A stretch of 26,094 nucleotides of DNA from a virus: positions 1 through 26,094 of the IMG/VR virus record IMGVR_UViG_3300020171_001274; one strand, written 5' to 3'. Position 1 is the stretch's first letter. Every line of letters begins with the position of its first letter. The translations under genes and the position numbers were made by a program. The notes under the pieces are model-generated. The model did not search any database and was not told the origin of the DNA. It saw only the letters and a list, made by a program, of their open reading frames with translations. Of this stretch, positions 7,745-16,058 are shown piece after piece.

Positions 7745-8182
7745 TTATTTTTTATTAATTATTTCTGTCCAATAAGTATTATGTAAATCTAAAACATTTT
7801 TACACTGATTTTTTGATAATTGTATATAATCTAAAATGATAAATTTTGGTTTTATTTCTAACAATCGATGAACCCCATCTAAGATAAAAAAACAATCTTT
7901 AATTTTAATCGCTGGCAATCTAACTAAAGCTAAATTCTTACCTAATTTAATTTTTTGGGGTTTCTTAGATAAACAAGAAATCCAAAATGAACTTTTATTT
8001 TCACCGTATCTGGGTATGTACATTTTAGTGTCTTTTTCCGCTGAAAAAATTCCAGTTTCAATATTTTTAAATTTTTTTATGACCGCGATAAGTCTAATAT
8101 TATTTAAGTATTGTAATTTCCAATCCTCCCAATCTAATTTACTAAATTGTATAGAATTTAAAGAAATTAAAGTGTTATTCAT
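7745..8182 (-). CDS. ParB/sulfiredoxin-fold-like small protein
   Basis: A 145-residue protein. The segment F-F-I-L-D-G-V-H-R-L-L-E near residues 98-109 matches the D-G-x-H-R motif of ParB/Srx-like domains, with hydrophobic strands before and after it (L-A-L-V-R-L-P-A; F-I-I-L-D-Y-I). In ParB-like phage proteins this motif binds a nucleotide or acts as a nuclease core. No DNA-binding helix-turn-helix is visible. It follows the large glycosyltransferase gene by one base and has no SD. Assigned from a single motif. Confidence 0.45.
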   Translation of the reverse strand: MNNTLISLNSIQFSKLDWEDWKLQYLNNIRLIAVIKKFKNIETGIFSAEKDTKMYIPRYGENKSSFWISCLSKKPQKIKLGKNLALVRLPAIKIKDCFFILDGVHRLLEIKPKFIILDYIQLSKNQCKNVLDLHNTYWTEIINKK

Positions 8183-8183
8183 A

Positions 8184-10646
8184 TTACTTTTTTAAAAATT
8201 CTTGATGCCATTGTTGAGTGACCTGATCCCAATTAAACTTCTTCTTAGCCCAGGGAATCATTTCTTTTCTAATTCTTTCTTGTTTATGAGGATTTCTTAA
8301 TAAATCTACAACATAGTCTACTATTTCGTTTTGAGCAGCTTCATTACTATAAATATCATTACATTTAATTTTCTTACCAAACTGCACTGTTTCGTCTAAT
8401 GCTGCTATATTAGTAGTTGCTGGTATTGCTCCACCTGCTTGAGCTTTCATCATAGAAATACATGAGATTTCTGTAAACTGAGTAGGATAAAAATAAATAC
8501 TAGATTCTAAATATTTTTTAGCAACTTCTTCATGAGTTATTCTTCCTAAATCTTTAACACCATCTTGTTCTTGCATTTCTAATATCTTTTTTCTCCAAGT
8601 CATTTGTTGAAAATCTTCTTGATAAACACTCAACCAAGTTTGCCAACCATAACAAATATCAAGAGTTGCTTCTGGAACTTTCTCTTTAATTTTTGAAAAT
8701 AACTTTAAAACTAATTCTAATCCTCTATCTTGAGCTGCAGTATATAGTAATTTATAAGGATCTCGTTTAGTAATCTGGAATGATTCTTCTTCTCCATTTT
8801 TATAACCACATTTATCACAATAATATTTTTCATCCTTAATTTCAATATCTTCATTTTGACAATTTGGACATCTCCAATTGTTAAATTGTTCTGAATTGAT
8901 TCCATTAGCTGAAATCATAAATTTATCATCTGGAATATCTGGATATAATGTTCTATGCCATTTAGATAACGGAAATATTTTTGTAATATTTTTTAATCTT
9001 TGAGGAGTAAATTCATTTTGTAGAATAGTATCATGTAACCAAACATATTTTTGTTTAGCACTAACTTGATGATTATATAATATTGGAGTTCTCCATGATA
9101 CTATAACATCTCTTTCATCTCTATAATTAAATTCCCAATGTGGTTTCCATAAAACTTTTCCATGTTTTTTTGCTTCATGTCCACAAGAATTATAAACTGT
9201 TACATTCCATCCTAAATCAGCTAATCTTGGAGCAAGATTAAGAATCGCTTCTTCAGATCCTCCCATCCCTGTTGTTTTAGCAATTTCAGGATTCCAATTT
9301 TCTGAAGTTTCAAAACAATAAATATCTAAATCTTTACCTGAAGATTTAGTTTTAACAAAATGAATATTTCTTAAATAGCAAAGTTTAGGATGTGATTTTA
9401 ATTTATCTGGAACTGAATCAAGTAACTTCTTAATTTTTTCTTTAGTATTACATTTTTCTATTTTATTACAAATCTTATCAACAATATCTAATTCATTACA
9501 GATTTTCTTTATTTCGTTAGCATATTTTATTAATTCCTTATGCTTTGGAAACATTTCTATTAAACCTTTGTGAGATTTTGTTTTTCTAAAAAAGTTTGAT
9601 TTAGTACCTACTAAAATTCGTAATGCTTCGTGAGGTTGGTTTAATTGATAAAAAGTTTTTGCTAAAAGCATCAAAGGATTAAAATCATAATCTCTTGGAT
9701 TCCACACTACAGTTTGATTTTCTGGTGGTGTTTTTGTTAATCCTGTAGTTAAAAATTCTTTAGCATGTTTGAATTTTCTAGCATTAAAACAACTTTGAGC
9801 AAGCGAATAATAAGAATCAGGATACCAAGGTCTAATTCTAAGAGCTTCTAAAGCACATTCTATAGATCTTTCGTAGTCATTAATTTTAAAGAAAATATTA
9901 CTAATTCTATTCCAAGCTAAATATATTTCTTCTTCTGATCCTGATTTTTGAACAAATTCAAAAAATGTTTCTATAGATTCTTTAAAATTTCCAATCATAT
10001 AAGAAGAATTAGCATGGTTCCATAAAATTCTTGGATCTGATTTATTCTCTTTTAAATCCTTCTTAGTAATACGATAATTTCTTTGAATAGCAATATCTAC
10101 CCTTTGATGGTTCGTTAAATGACAAACTTGAATATCTTTACAGAAATAATTAACTACTTTTCTTTTTTCAATTAAGTCTTCGTGTAATTTTCCTTTCCAT
10201 TCGTAAGAATTATTATTTCTAATAATTCTTATTTTGTTATGTTTAACAGTACATTCTCCATGTTCGTTAAAATCATAAAGATAAGGAAGAATTATTCCAT
10301 CAACATTATCATCTGTCTTTTTTATTATATTTTCAATGTACTTTGAACCTTTAACAACATCATCACAATCTAACCACATTATAAAATCATAATCTTTAGG
10401 TACTTGAGAAAAATTAAAGTTTCGAGCAGCAGCAAAATCATCACACCATTCAAAATAAGAAATATTTGCTTTTGCTTGTTCTGCGACTAATTTAACTTTT
10501 TCTCCTTCAGGATCTCCTTCTTTACATGTAATTGTGATAAAAATATCATCTACTTTATTATGTAATCCTTCAGTACTTAATAATCTATAAAGTACATCAG
10601 ATTCTTTATCGCTTGATTTGGCTATAATACAAAGTGCTATTTTCAT
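8184..10646 (-). CDS. Two-headed glycosyltransferase: GT2 + TPR + GT-B with zinc ribbon
   Basis: An 820-residue protein. Residues 1-190 form a GT2-like GT-A domain with W-L-D-C-D-D (91-96) as the metal-binding site and W-K-G-K-L-H-E-D (150-157) as in related TPR-linked GT2 enzymes. Residues about 200-345 contain TPR-type helical repeats. Residues 440-820 form a GT-B domain (M-G-G-S-E-E-A at 461-467; T-E-I-S-C near 725-729). Between the two GT-B half-domains lies a zinc ribbon, C593/C596 and C610/C613, which is unusual. The gene has a good SD (AAGGAG). It probably adds two different sugars or builds an oligosaccharide, with the TPR region holding the acceptor. Confidence 0.85.
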   Translation of the reverse strand: MKIALCIIAKSSDKESDVLYRLLSTEGLHNKVDDIFITITCKEGDPEGEKVKLVAEQAKANISYFEWCDDFAAARNFNFSQVPKDYDFIMWLDCDDVVKGSKYIENIIKKTDDNVDGIILPYLYDFNEHGECTVKHNKIRIIRNNNSYEWKGKLHEDLIEKRKVVNYFCKDIQVCHLTNHQRVDIAIQRNYRITKKDLKENKSDPRILWNHANSSYMIGNFKESIETFFEFVQKSGSEEEIYLAWNRISNIFFKINDYERSIECALEALRIRPWYPDSYYSLAQSCFNARKFKHAKEFLTTGLTKTPPENQTVVWNPRDYDFNPLMLLAKTFYQLNQPHEALRILVGTKSNFFRKTKSHKGLIEMFPKHKELIKYANEIKKICNELDIVDKICNKIEKCNTKEKIKKLLDSVPDKLKSHPKLCYLRNIHFVKTKSSGKDLDIYCFETSENWNPEIAKTTGMGGSEEAILNLAPRLADLGWNVTVYNSCGHEAKKHGKVLWKPHWEFNYRDERDVIVSWRTPILYNHQVSAKQKYVWLHDTILQNEFTPQRLKNITKIFPLSKWHRTLYPDIPDDKFMISANGINSEQFNNWRCPNCQNEDIEIKDEKYYCDKCGYKNGEEESFQITKRDPYKLLYTAAQDRGLELVLKLFSKIKEKVPEATLDICYGWQTWLSVYQEDFQQMTWRKKILEMQEQDGVKDLGRITHEEVAKKYLESSIYFYPTQFTEISCISMMKAQAGGAIPATTNIAALDETVQFGKKIKCNDIYSNEAAQNEIVDYVVDLLRNPHKQERIRKEMIPWAKKKFNWDQVTQQWHQEFLKK

Positions 10647-10659
10647 AATGAACTCCTTT

Positions 10660-11010
10660 TTAATTTATTATGTTTTCTAATTTTCTAGTTAAACTTTCTT
10701 CTACTGTTCGCATTTCATCTCTTGTAGTAAATCTACTCCAACCTAATTCTGATAATTCTCCAAGTAAAATATGTATTATTTCATGTTTAGCAGTTGCTTT
10801 TATATCGACATTTATATCATCTGCTAAGTCACTATTTAAAGTTACACTAGCACTTTTAGCAGTCAGTGTAGTATTTACTTTTGCAATACAATTATTTGGT
10901 TCGTGTTTATTGTGAAAATAATCAATTTGCCAATCGTCTAATTTAAATCTATTAACCCAGTATTCACATTCTTTAACAAATAACTCAAAATCCTTTTTTG
11001 TTGTTTTCAT
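10660..11010 (-). CDS. HExxH putative metallopeptidase
   Basis: A 116-residue protein with A-K-H-E-I-I-H (74-80), an HExxH zinc-protease motif, followed 24 residues later by a conserved-looking E-E pair (104-105) that could supply the third ligand. The N-terminal half (D-D-W-Q-I-D-Y and a beta hairpin) resembles the small HExxH proteins common in phage structural neighbourhoods. A G-rich stretch (AAAAAGGG) precedes the ATG. It lies between the large glycosyltransferase and the capsid module. It could be a head-maturation or host-directed protease; neither is shown. Confidence 0.6.
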   Translation of the reverse strand: MKTTKKDFELFVKECEYWVNRFKLDDWQIDYFHNKHEPNNCIAKVNTTLTAKSASVTLNSDLADDINVDIKATAKHEIIHILLGELSELGWSRFTTRDEMRTVEESLTRKLENIIN

Positions 11011-11026
11011 ATGAACCCTTTTTTAA

Positions 11027-11176
11027 TTATTTACTTTTTTTTAATATTTTTTTTCTAAACTCTGGACTATGTTTAATAGCTCTTGCAACACGCTCAAAAT
11101 TATCTCTTGCTTCTTGAGATTTAAAGTGTCGTATTGTTCCATTTGACATTTTGAGAGATTTTTTTCCAATTTTCAT
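11027..11176 (-). CDS. Small basic hypothetical protein
   Basis: A 49-residue Lys/Arg-rich protein; its ATG overlaps the stop of the upstream gene by 4 bases (ATGA), which supports it as real. The composition (I-R-H-F-K-S, F-E-R-V-A-R-A-I-K-H) suggests a short helical, perhaps nucleic-acid-binding protein. No family recognised. Confidence 0.6.
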   Translation of the reverse strand: MKIGKKSLKMSNGTIRHFKSQEARDNFERVARAIKHSPEFRKKILKKSK

Positions 11177-11571
11177 ATTTTTTCTGCAGTACAAAATTCT
11201 TTATATCTTTTTGCGAACCAATGAGATTCTTTAGTGTCTGCTGGAAACTGAGGATTTAGAAATCTATTTAAATAGACATATAATCTGGTTGGTAATTTAA
11301 TAAGAAGTCTAAATCTTTCATCTTCATTAGTTCCGAATTTGTTAAGTTGTAGTGCTCTTAGTTTTTTAATGTATTTTAGATGTTCGAGATATTCTGCATT
11401 ATATGTAGCACGGTATACTACCATACTATTTTCAATAAACTTCTTTCTTCCTTTCATTGCAATTAATTTTTGAACTTCTTGTTTTTCAATGATTTTTTTT
11501 TGAGCAAGTTCTGTTAATTGTTCTGAAAGTTGCTTTGCTGCATCTTTTATGTCTTTAGATATGAATTTCAT
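11173..11571 (-). CDS. Hypothetical protein downstream of capsid gene
   Basis: A 132-residue, Lys/Gln/Leu-rich protein, mostly helical by composition, with a basic middle (K-G-R-K-K-F) and R-L-L-I-K-L-P-T-R-L-Y-V-Y-L-N-R-F towards the C-terminus. It follows the major capsid gene after a 107-base structured spacer. Its position would suit a head-completion or other virion-assembly protein, but no motif supports that. No SD is visible. Confidence 0.55.
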   Translation of the reverse strand: MKFISKDIKDAAKQLSEQLTELAQKKIIEKQEVQKLIAMKGRKKFIENSMVVYRATYNAEYLEHLKYIKKLRALQLNKFGTNEDERFRLLIKLPTRLYVYLNRFLNPQFPADTKESHWFAKRYKEFCTAEKI

Positions 11572-11585
11572 AATACTAAATTTTC

Positions 11586-11643
11586 GCTTACTGTCGTTCT
11601 ACATCCGAGAAACCAGAACGACTAGAATCTCGGACGAGTAAGC
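11586..11643 (-). ncRNA. Structured spacer RNA with crossing stems
   Basis: The spacer after the capsid gene holds three exact inverted repeats. GCTTACT (11586-11592) pairs with AGTAAGC (11637-11643) and encloses two stems that cross each other: GTCGTTCT (11593-11600) with AGAACGAC (11615-11622), and TCCGAGA (11604-11610) with TCTCGGA (11628-11634). The order is that of an H-type pseudoknot, or of two mutually exclusive hairpins. It is present on both strands, but the transcript here should be the minus strand. It may control mRNA stability or expression of the next gene. Confidence 0.6.
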
Positions 11644-11657
11644 AATTAAAAGCTTAA

Positions 11658-11671
11658 TGAGCACTCGCTCA
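11658..11671 (-). terminator. Weak hairpin after capsid gene
   Basis: TGAGC and GCTCA form a 5-bp stem with a 4-base loop 7 bases after the capsid stop on the minus strand, followed by ATTAAGCTTTT. It could be a partial terminator that lowers read-through from the highly expressed capsid gene. Confidence 0.4.
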
Positions 11672-11678
11672 GCAAATA

Positions 11679-12626
11679 CTATCCGATATTGAATCCGTCT
11701 TGATAGACGTGACCAAGTTGGTTTCTAACTTCAAGAGTTAATTTACCAACAACTGCTCTCTTATCGTAGTCACCGCTTCGTGCTAAACCTGAATCAATAA
11801 ACGGTCTTTGCAAATATGCAATTTTAAGTTTATCAGGTCTTAACAATAAAGCTCTACCAGTTGCGTCACCGCTTTGTCTTAGATATCTATGAGTGTGAAC
11901 GTTTACTGTACCAAAGCTAGTTTCATAAACTGAAGTAGCATTTCTAATTGTTTCTGGAGCAATAGCATATACAGTAGTTTGGTTTTTTGTAGTAAACGTA
12001 TCCATAACGTCTCTTAAGTATGAACCTAAGAACAAGTCAGTAGCAACATCACCATTACCGTCATCCCAAGAATCTTTCATCATAGCAGCAAGAATTGTAG
12101 CTGAGAAAGCTGTTCCAGAAGTCTGTGCTGAATAAGTTTCAGCTCTGGAAATAGCTTCTAGAATTCCACTTAATTTTGGAGTAGTACCAGAAGCACCTGA
12201 GGTGATAGTACTACGAACTAAGTCAAATTCAGCAGCGTTACCCCAATCCATAAGAGCTTTCGTAGTTTGACGAGCTAACTCGTTTTCACCAGTATGCTTC
12301 TTAATTTGCTGTTGAGATCTTGTAACTGCGAACGGAATAGCAATAATTTGAATAAGGTTTGTCAATCTTGAAGGAGTAGTTCTAGCTAACATTGTATAAT
12401 CCCCACCTTCTGCTACAGCAGCCGAAGCAGCTGTTCGAAGCGAATCAGTCAACGTCATATGAACCATATCAGACGAAGCTGTCTTTCCTAAATTATTAAG
12501 AAAGTAGTTTTCCTTTGCAGTAAGAATTTCAACTAAACCTAAAACATCTTCTTTTCGAGAAACATCACCATATGTTCGCACTTCTTCGTCAGTGGCAAGA
12601 ATAAACCAATTTAGAATTTTCAACAT
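11679..12626 (-). CDS. Major capsid protein, DUF5309/SU10-type (HK97 fold)
   Basis: A 315-residue protein that forms the shell of the head. It resembles the DUF5309/SU10 major head protein family: an N-terminal T-Y-G-D-V-S-R-K-E-D-V region, a central Q-Q-I-K-K-H-T-G-E-N-E-L-A-R-Q helix with D-W-G-N-A-A-E-F-D near residue 130, then Ser/Thr/Gly-rich strands, and a C-terminal L-T-L-E-V-R-N-Q segment. The length is normal for that family. It directly follows the scaffold gene, the usual order. GC content is visibly higher and codons more even than in its neighbours, as expected for a highly expressed gene. No SD precedes the ATG. Confidence 0.9.
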   Translation of the reverse strand: MLKILNWFILATDEEVRTYGDVSRKEDVLGLVEILTAKENYFLNNLGKTASSDMVHMTLTDSLRTAASAAVAEGGDYTMLARTTPSRLTNLIQIIAIPFAVTRSQQQIKKHTGENELARQTTKALMDWGNAAEFDLVRSTITSGASGTTPKLSGILEAISRAETYSAQTSGTAFSATILAAMMKDSWDDGNGDVATDLFLGSYLRDVMDTFTTKNQTTVYAIAPETIRNATSVYETSFGTVNVHTHRYLRQSGDATGRALLLRPDKLKIAYLQRPFIDSGLARSGDYDKRAVVGKLTLEVRNQLGHVYQDGFNIG

Positions 12627-12650
12627 TTTTGTGATATTGATTAACTCTAA

Positions 12651-13535
12651 TTAGAAAAGATCTTGTTGGTTTTCTAAACCTATTTTTAGTTTTTCTTCAA
12701 CCAATTTTTGTTTGATTTCGTCAACATCTCTTTTTTTACCGCCGCCTTCGGCGAGTTTTAGTTGTCTAACTAAATCATTAATCTTTTCACTTTTATTAAG
12801 AGTTAATCGTGCTTTACTTTGAACTCCTAAGTCTTTTTCTTTATCTTTAACGTCTTTTAGTGATTTACTATCTTCAATCAGTGATTCAAGTTCAGATCCT
12901 ACAAAAACTTCGCTTAACTCTTTATTTTCCTTAGCAGCAACTGCTCTAATTATATTAAGATAAGGTTCTGCATCAGGATAACTTTTTAAGAATTTAGCAT
13001 CCGAAAGTTCTTGTTTGATTTTACTGACTTCATCGTCAATAGAAGAAGTTTGTTTCTTAATTTCTTCCACTACATCAACATCGCCTTTTTCTTTCTTATC
13101 TGTTTTTTTATCCTTAGAAGAAAGTAATTCCTCGACTTCTTTAGCATCTTCAAGCATTTGATCATGAGCTTTAGCTTTTTCGCGTAATTCCTTGATTTCA
13201 TCACTAGGAACGCCTACTGCTGTAGCTAAATTTTTATAATGCTTGACAAAGTCCTCTTTATCTTTAAATGATCTACCAGATAAAGTATTGAGTTCTTCGA
13301 CGGTAAAATTAGACGCTAAATCATCGACTTCTTTCTTTTCTTCTTCTTTCTTTTCTTCCTTTACTTCTTTTTCTTCTTCTTTCAACTTGTCAATAGCTTC
13401 TTGGATCTCTTCCTCAACTGCTTGCTCCTCTTTTGTTTTAGGAGTAGTATCCACATTAGACGCAACATCTTTCCCTTCTTCAGAACTAACGTTCTGTTCT
13501 GAAGGGTCGGTTGAAGGTTTGTTTTCTTTGTCCAT
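12651..13535 (-). CDS. Scaffold (capsid assembly) protein
   Basis: A 294-residue, strongly charged protein rich in Glu and Lys with long predicted coiled-coil stretches (E-E-E-K-E-V-K-E-E-K-K near residue 55, further heptad-like runs at 100-190). Low hydrophobicity, no cysteine and a position just before the major capsid gene are typical of phage scaffolding proteins, which assemble inside the procapsid and leave before packaging. No protease motif was seen in it. The call rests on composition and position rather than on a sequence signature. Confidence 0.8.
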   Translation of the reverse strand: MDKENKPSTDPSEQNVSSEEGKDVASNVDTTPKTKEEQAVEEEIQEAIDKLKEEEKEVKEEKKEEEKKEVDDLASNFTVEELNTLSGRSFKDKEDFVKHYKNLATAVGVPSDEIKELREKAKAHDQMLEDAKEVEELLSSKDKKTDKKEKGDVDVVEEIKKQTSSIDDEVSKIKQELSDAKFLKSYPDAEPYLNIIRAVAAKENKELSEVFVGSELESLIEDSKSLKDVKDKEKDLGVQSKARLTLNKSEKINDLVRQLKLAEGGGKKRDVDEIKQKLVEEKLKIGLENQQDLF

Positions 13536-13610
13536 AATTTTATTATGTTCTAAAATACTTAGTTAATCATCTCCATATTCGACCTTTAAATTTAACATGA
13601 AGGTTTGATA

Positions 13611-13910
13611 TTATTTAAATCTTTTGATGATATCGTTCGTTTTTTCAATATTATTATCTATAAAGTCACTATAACTGGCAACCCCTAATATATCATCCAA
13701 CCATTGTTCAATAATTTCTATAGCCATTTTTTTAGCTAATTGCTCTATTGCAATACTATTATAATTTTTTTTATAATTTATATCTCTAACAGTATCTAAT
13801 TCTTTAATACGTAGAGCTAAACAACAAAGTAAATCTTTAAAATCATCTGATTTTATTAATTCTTTAACTCTTGCTGATTGTTCTACTTTTTTTGTTTCTT
13901 CTTGTTCCAT
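13611..13910 (-). CDS. Hypothetical protein between portal and scaffold
   Basis: A 99-residue helical protein with no recognised motif, containing paired cysteines (D-L-L-C-C-L-A-L) near residue 28. Its start lies two bases after the stop of the gene before it. Position between portal and scaffold suggests a minor head protein. It starts within AATTATG, without SD. Confidence 0.5.
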   Translation of the reverse strand: MEQEETKKVEQSARVKELIKSDDFKDLLCCLALRIKELDTVRDINYKKNYNSIAIEQLAKKMAIEIIEQWLDDILGVASYSDFIDNNIEKTNDIIKRFK

Positions 13911-13912
13911 AA

Positions 13913-14167
13913 TTATTCTTTTTTATCGGCATTATTTTTAACAGGCTTTACTTTAATAACTTTGAAACCAACATCTGAGCCATCTTCATCTTCTTGTATA
14001 GATGACATTCTTACACCAATTAATAATAAATAATTTTTACCCACTTCCCAACTTTTAGCTTCAGGTAAATCCTTAAGCTTCAAATGAAGATTTGGATAAT
14101 ATGGTTTAGATCTTGCTGTATCTAATCCAGATTTTTCTGGTGTAATTTTTTTCATTTTTTCTGCCAT
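13913..14167 (-). CDS. Hypothetical protein after portal
   Basis: An 84-residue protein with a basic N-terminus, a central strand-like segment (Y-L-L-L-I-G-V-R-M) and V-G-F-K-V-I-K-V-K-P-V-K near the end, which may form a small beta structure. A possible SD (AAGGGG) lies about 10 bases before the ATG. The position just downstream of the portal gene suggests a head-related role. Not recognised. Confidence 0.5.
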   Translation of the reverse strand: MAEKMKKITPEKSGLDTARSKPYYPNLHLKLKDLPEAKSWEVGKNYLLLIGVRMSSIQEDEDGSDVGFKVIKVKPVKNNADKKE

Positions 14168-14191
14168 AATTTTTTATCCCCTTATTATTAA

Positions 14192-16057
14192 TTATAATGT
14201 CGGTGCTAATGCTGCTCCTCTTCCTTCAGCAGTACCAAATTGTGCCATTTGTTCAGTTGCTGAGGTCGGTCCAGTTGGAATACGTCCTGGAGCACCTTTA
14301 GCCATAGCAGCAGCAGCTTGTTGTTGTGCTAATTCAGCTACTTGTTCAGGGCTTCGTAAAAATCTTTCAGAACTTAATCCCATTAAGTCAATAATTTCAG
14401 CTGTAATTTTATCAGTATCAATATTTATACCTGCAATATTACCATAGCTAACTAACAAATCATTAAGTTGTTTTGCTAATATTACTTTATTAAATGATTC
14501 AGATGTAACAAATATTTCTATAGAATCTAATAAATTTTCAGGACTAAATATCTTTTTCTTAACTTCTAGCCATCTATCTCTACCTTGTTTTCGATAAACA
14601 TTACCTTGTTTTTCTTTAAATTGATCTATTTCTTGACTAGTTGGATAATAACCATTTTTACTATGGAATTTAGCAACTTCATCAGCTACCATACTATCTA
14701 TAACAGCATTATCAATAATTCTTAATTCTTTTGGATCTCCTGTAATTCTTATAATTTCTTTATCTTTCAAAGTATCAAATAAAGCCGGTACAATTAATTC
14801 TTCCATAAACTGACTTATAGCAAATCCTAATTCTTCTTGTTGAAGAGAAAAACCACTCTTCATTCCTTTTTCTTGTAATACAGCTGTAGTAGCTGGCATT
14901 GAAGCGGGTAATGATTCTCCTCTTCCTATTTCCCAAGCTCCTGTCATTCTTTGAGCCCATATATAAGCTTGATCTTCATCTTTATATGAAGAAGGCTTCA
15001 TATCTGATGTTCTTAATTCTCTAATATCTTGATCAATACGAGAAACTTGAATACCATGACTTCCATGTAACTGACTTAACATCTGAGGAGTAATACCAGA
15101 ACCTTTTCTAATTTGGAATAAACCTAATTGTTTAATTCGGTTTGTATTTAATCTTATATTAAATACTTCGTTAATGTAAGATTGAATATCAAATAAATCT
15201 TCACCTATTCCTAATCCTACCCAACGACCATCATACATTTTAGTTCTAAATTCTTGATATGGTCTTTTACCACTTTCATTTTTAGCAATTAATTGAATAA
15301 ATGGTCCTCCATTGATATTTGAAACAATAATTACACCTTCTATAAGCTGACTATCTTTTCTATCTTTTGTTAAATAATATTCAGGCATTAATCCCCATCT
15401 TTCAGTAACCATAACATAAGGGATAGAAGTTGAAATTGGTAAATCAGGAATTCTTTCAATTGATGTTTCTCCGATTAATTTATCTAAATTATTCCATTCT
15501 TTATACGACTTAGCTTCATCTAGGGTTAAATAGTTATCTTCAATATTACCCGAAGATTCGGTTAAATAATTAACTGTTGGATCTGTATAAAAATTTAAAT
15601 TTTCAAGTAATTTAATTCCTACCTTACCATTTATTTTAGTCTTTTTAACTACAGCAACTCCTTCAACTCCAGCTTTTCTTATAATTCTATTTAAAATTTG
15701 ACCAAATCGCATTTTATCTAAAAATGCTCCTAAAATATAACGAGTTAATATAGCTAAATTATAACCTCCAGGTGTTTTAGCTCTTACTTGAATATCTTTT
15801 GTATCAAGATCAATATTCTTAACAGTAGTTTCAACCATATCTCTCGTTAAAGGAATAAATAACTTTTTACGATTAGTTACTGGATCATATTGATTATCAT
15901 AGATACTAAAATAATTCTTTCTAGCTCTTTTTATTATATTGCGACATTGAAAAGAAATCTTATCTGTAAGATAAACTTCCATTTCTGCCCATTCATTTCT
16001 TTCTCTTCGAACGAGCTCTATAGCTTCTTGATCAATTGTTATTTGTTCTATTTCCAT
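14192..16057 (-). CDS. Portal protein
   Basis: A 621-residue protein from the ATG at 16057, which has GAAGGGGAAG just upstream; an in-frame GTG at 16075 is less likely. Size and layout fit the large portals that accompany DUF5309-type capsids: an N-terminal helical clip region with K-K-L-F-I-P-L-T-R near residue 65, a long central stem/wing with a D-D-L/D-I-Q-S-Y-I-N-E-V-F-N segment near 325, and a disordered Ala/Gln/Gly/Thr-rich C-terminus. Portals form the 12-subunit ring at the head vertex through which DNA is packaged. Placed one base after the preceding gene and in the expected order after the terminase. Confidence 0.85.
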   Translation of the reverse strand: MEIEQITIDQEAIELVRRERNEWAEMEVYLTDKISFQCRNIIKRARKNYFSIYDNQYDPVTNRKKLFIPLTRDMVETTVKNIDLDTKDIQVRAKTPGGYNLAILTRYILGAFLDKMRFGQILNRIIRKAGVEGVAVVKKTKINGKVGIKLLENLNFYTDPTVNYLTESSGNIEDNYLTLDEAKSYKEWNNLDKLIGETSIERIPDLPISTSIPYVMVTERWGLMPEYYLTKDRKDSQLIEGVIIVSNINGGPFIQLIAKNESGKRPYQEFRTKMYDGRWVGLGIGEDLFDIQSYINEVFNIRLNTNRIKQLGLFQIRKGSGITPQMLSQLHGSHGIQVSRIDQDIRELRTSDMKPSSYKDEDQAYIWAQRMTGAWEIGRGESLPASMPATTAVLQEKGMKSGFSLQQEELGFAISQFMEELIVPALFDTLKDKEIIRITGDPKELRIIDNAVIDSMVADEVAKFHSKNGYYPTSQEIDQFKEKQGNVYRKQGRDRWLEVKKKIFSPENLLDSIEIFVTSESFNKVILAKQLNDLLVSYGNIAGINIDTDKITAEIIDLMGLSSERFLRSPEQVAELAQQQAAAAMAKGAPGRIPTGPTSATEQMAQFGTAEGRGAALAPTL

Positions 16058-16058
16058 T

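Noticed and set aside
13243-13566. A Ser-rich plus-strand frame of 107 codons
   Set aside because: It is the complement of the Glu/Lys-rich scaffold gene and shows the expected Ser/Phe bias of such shadows.
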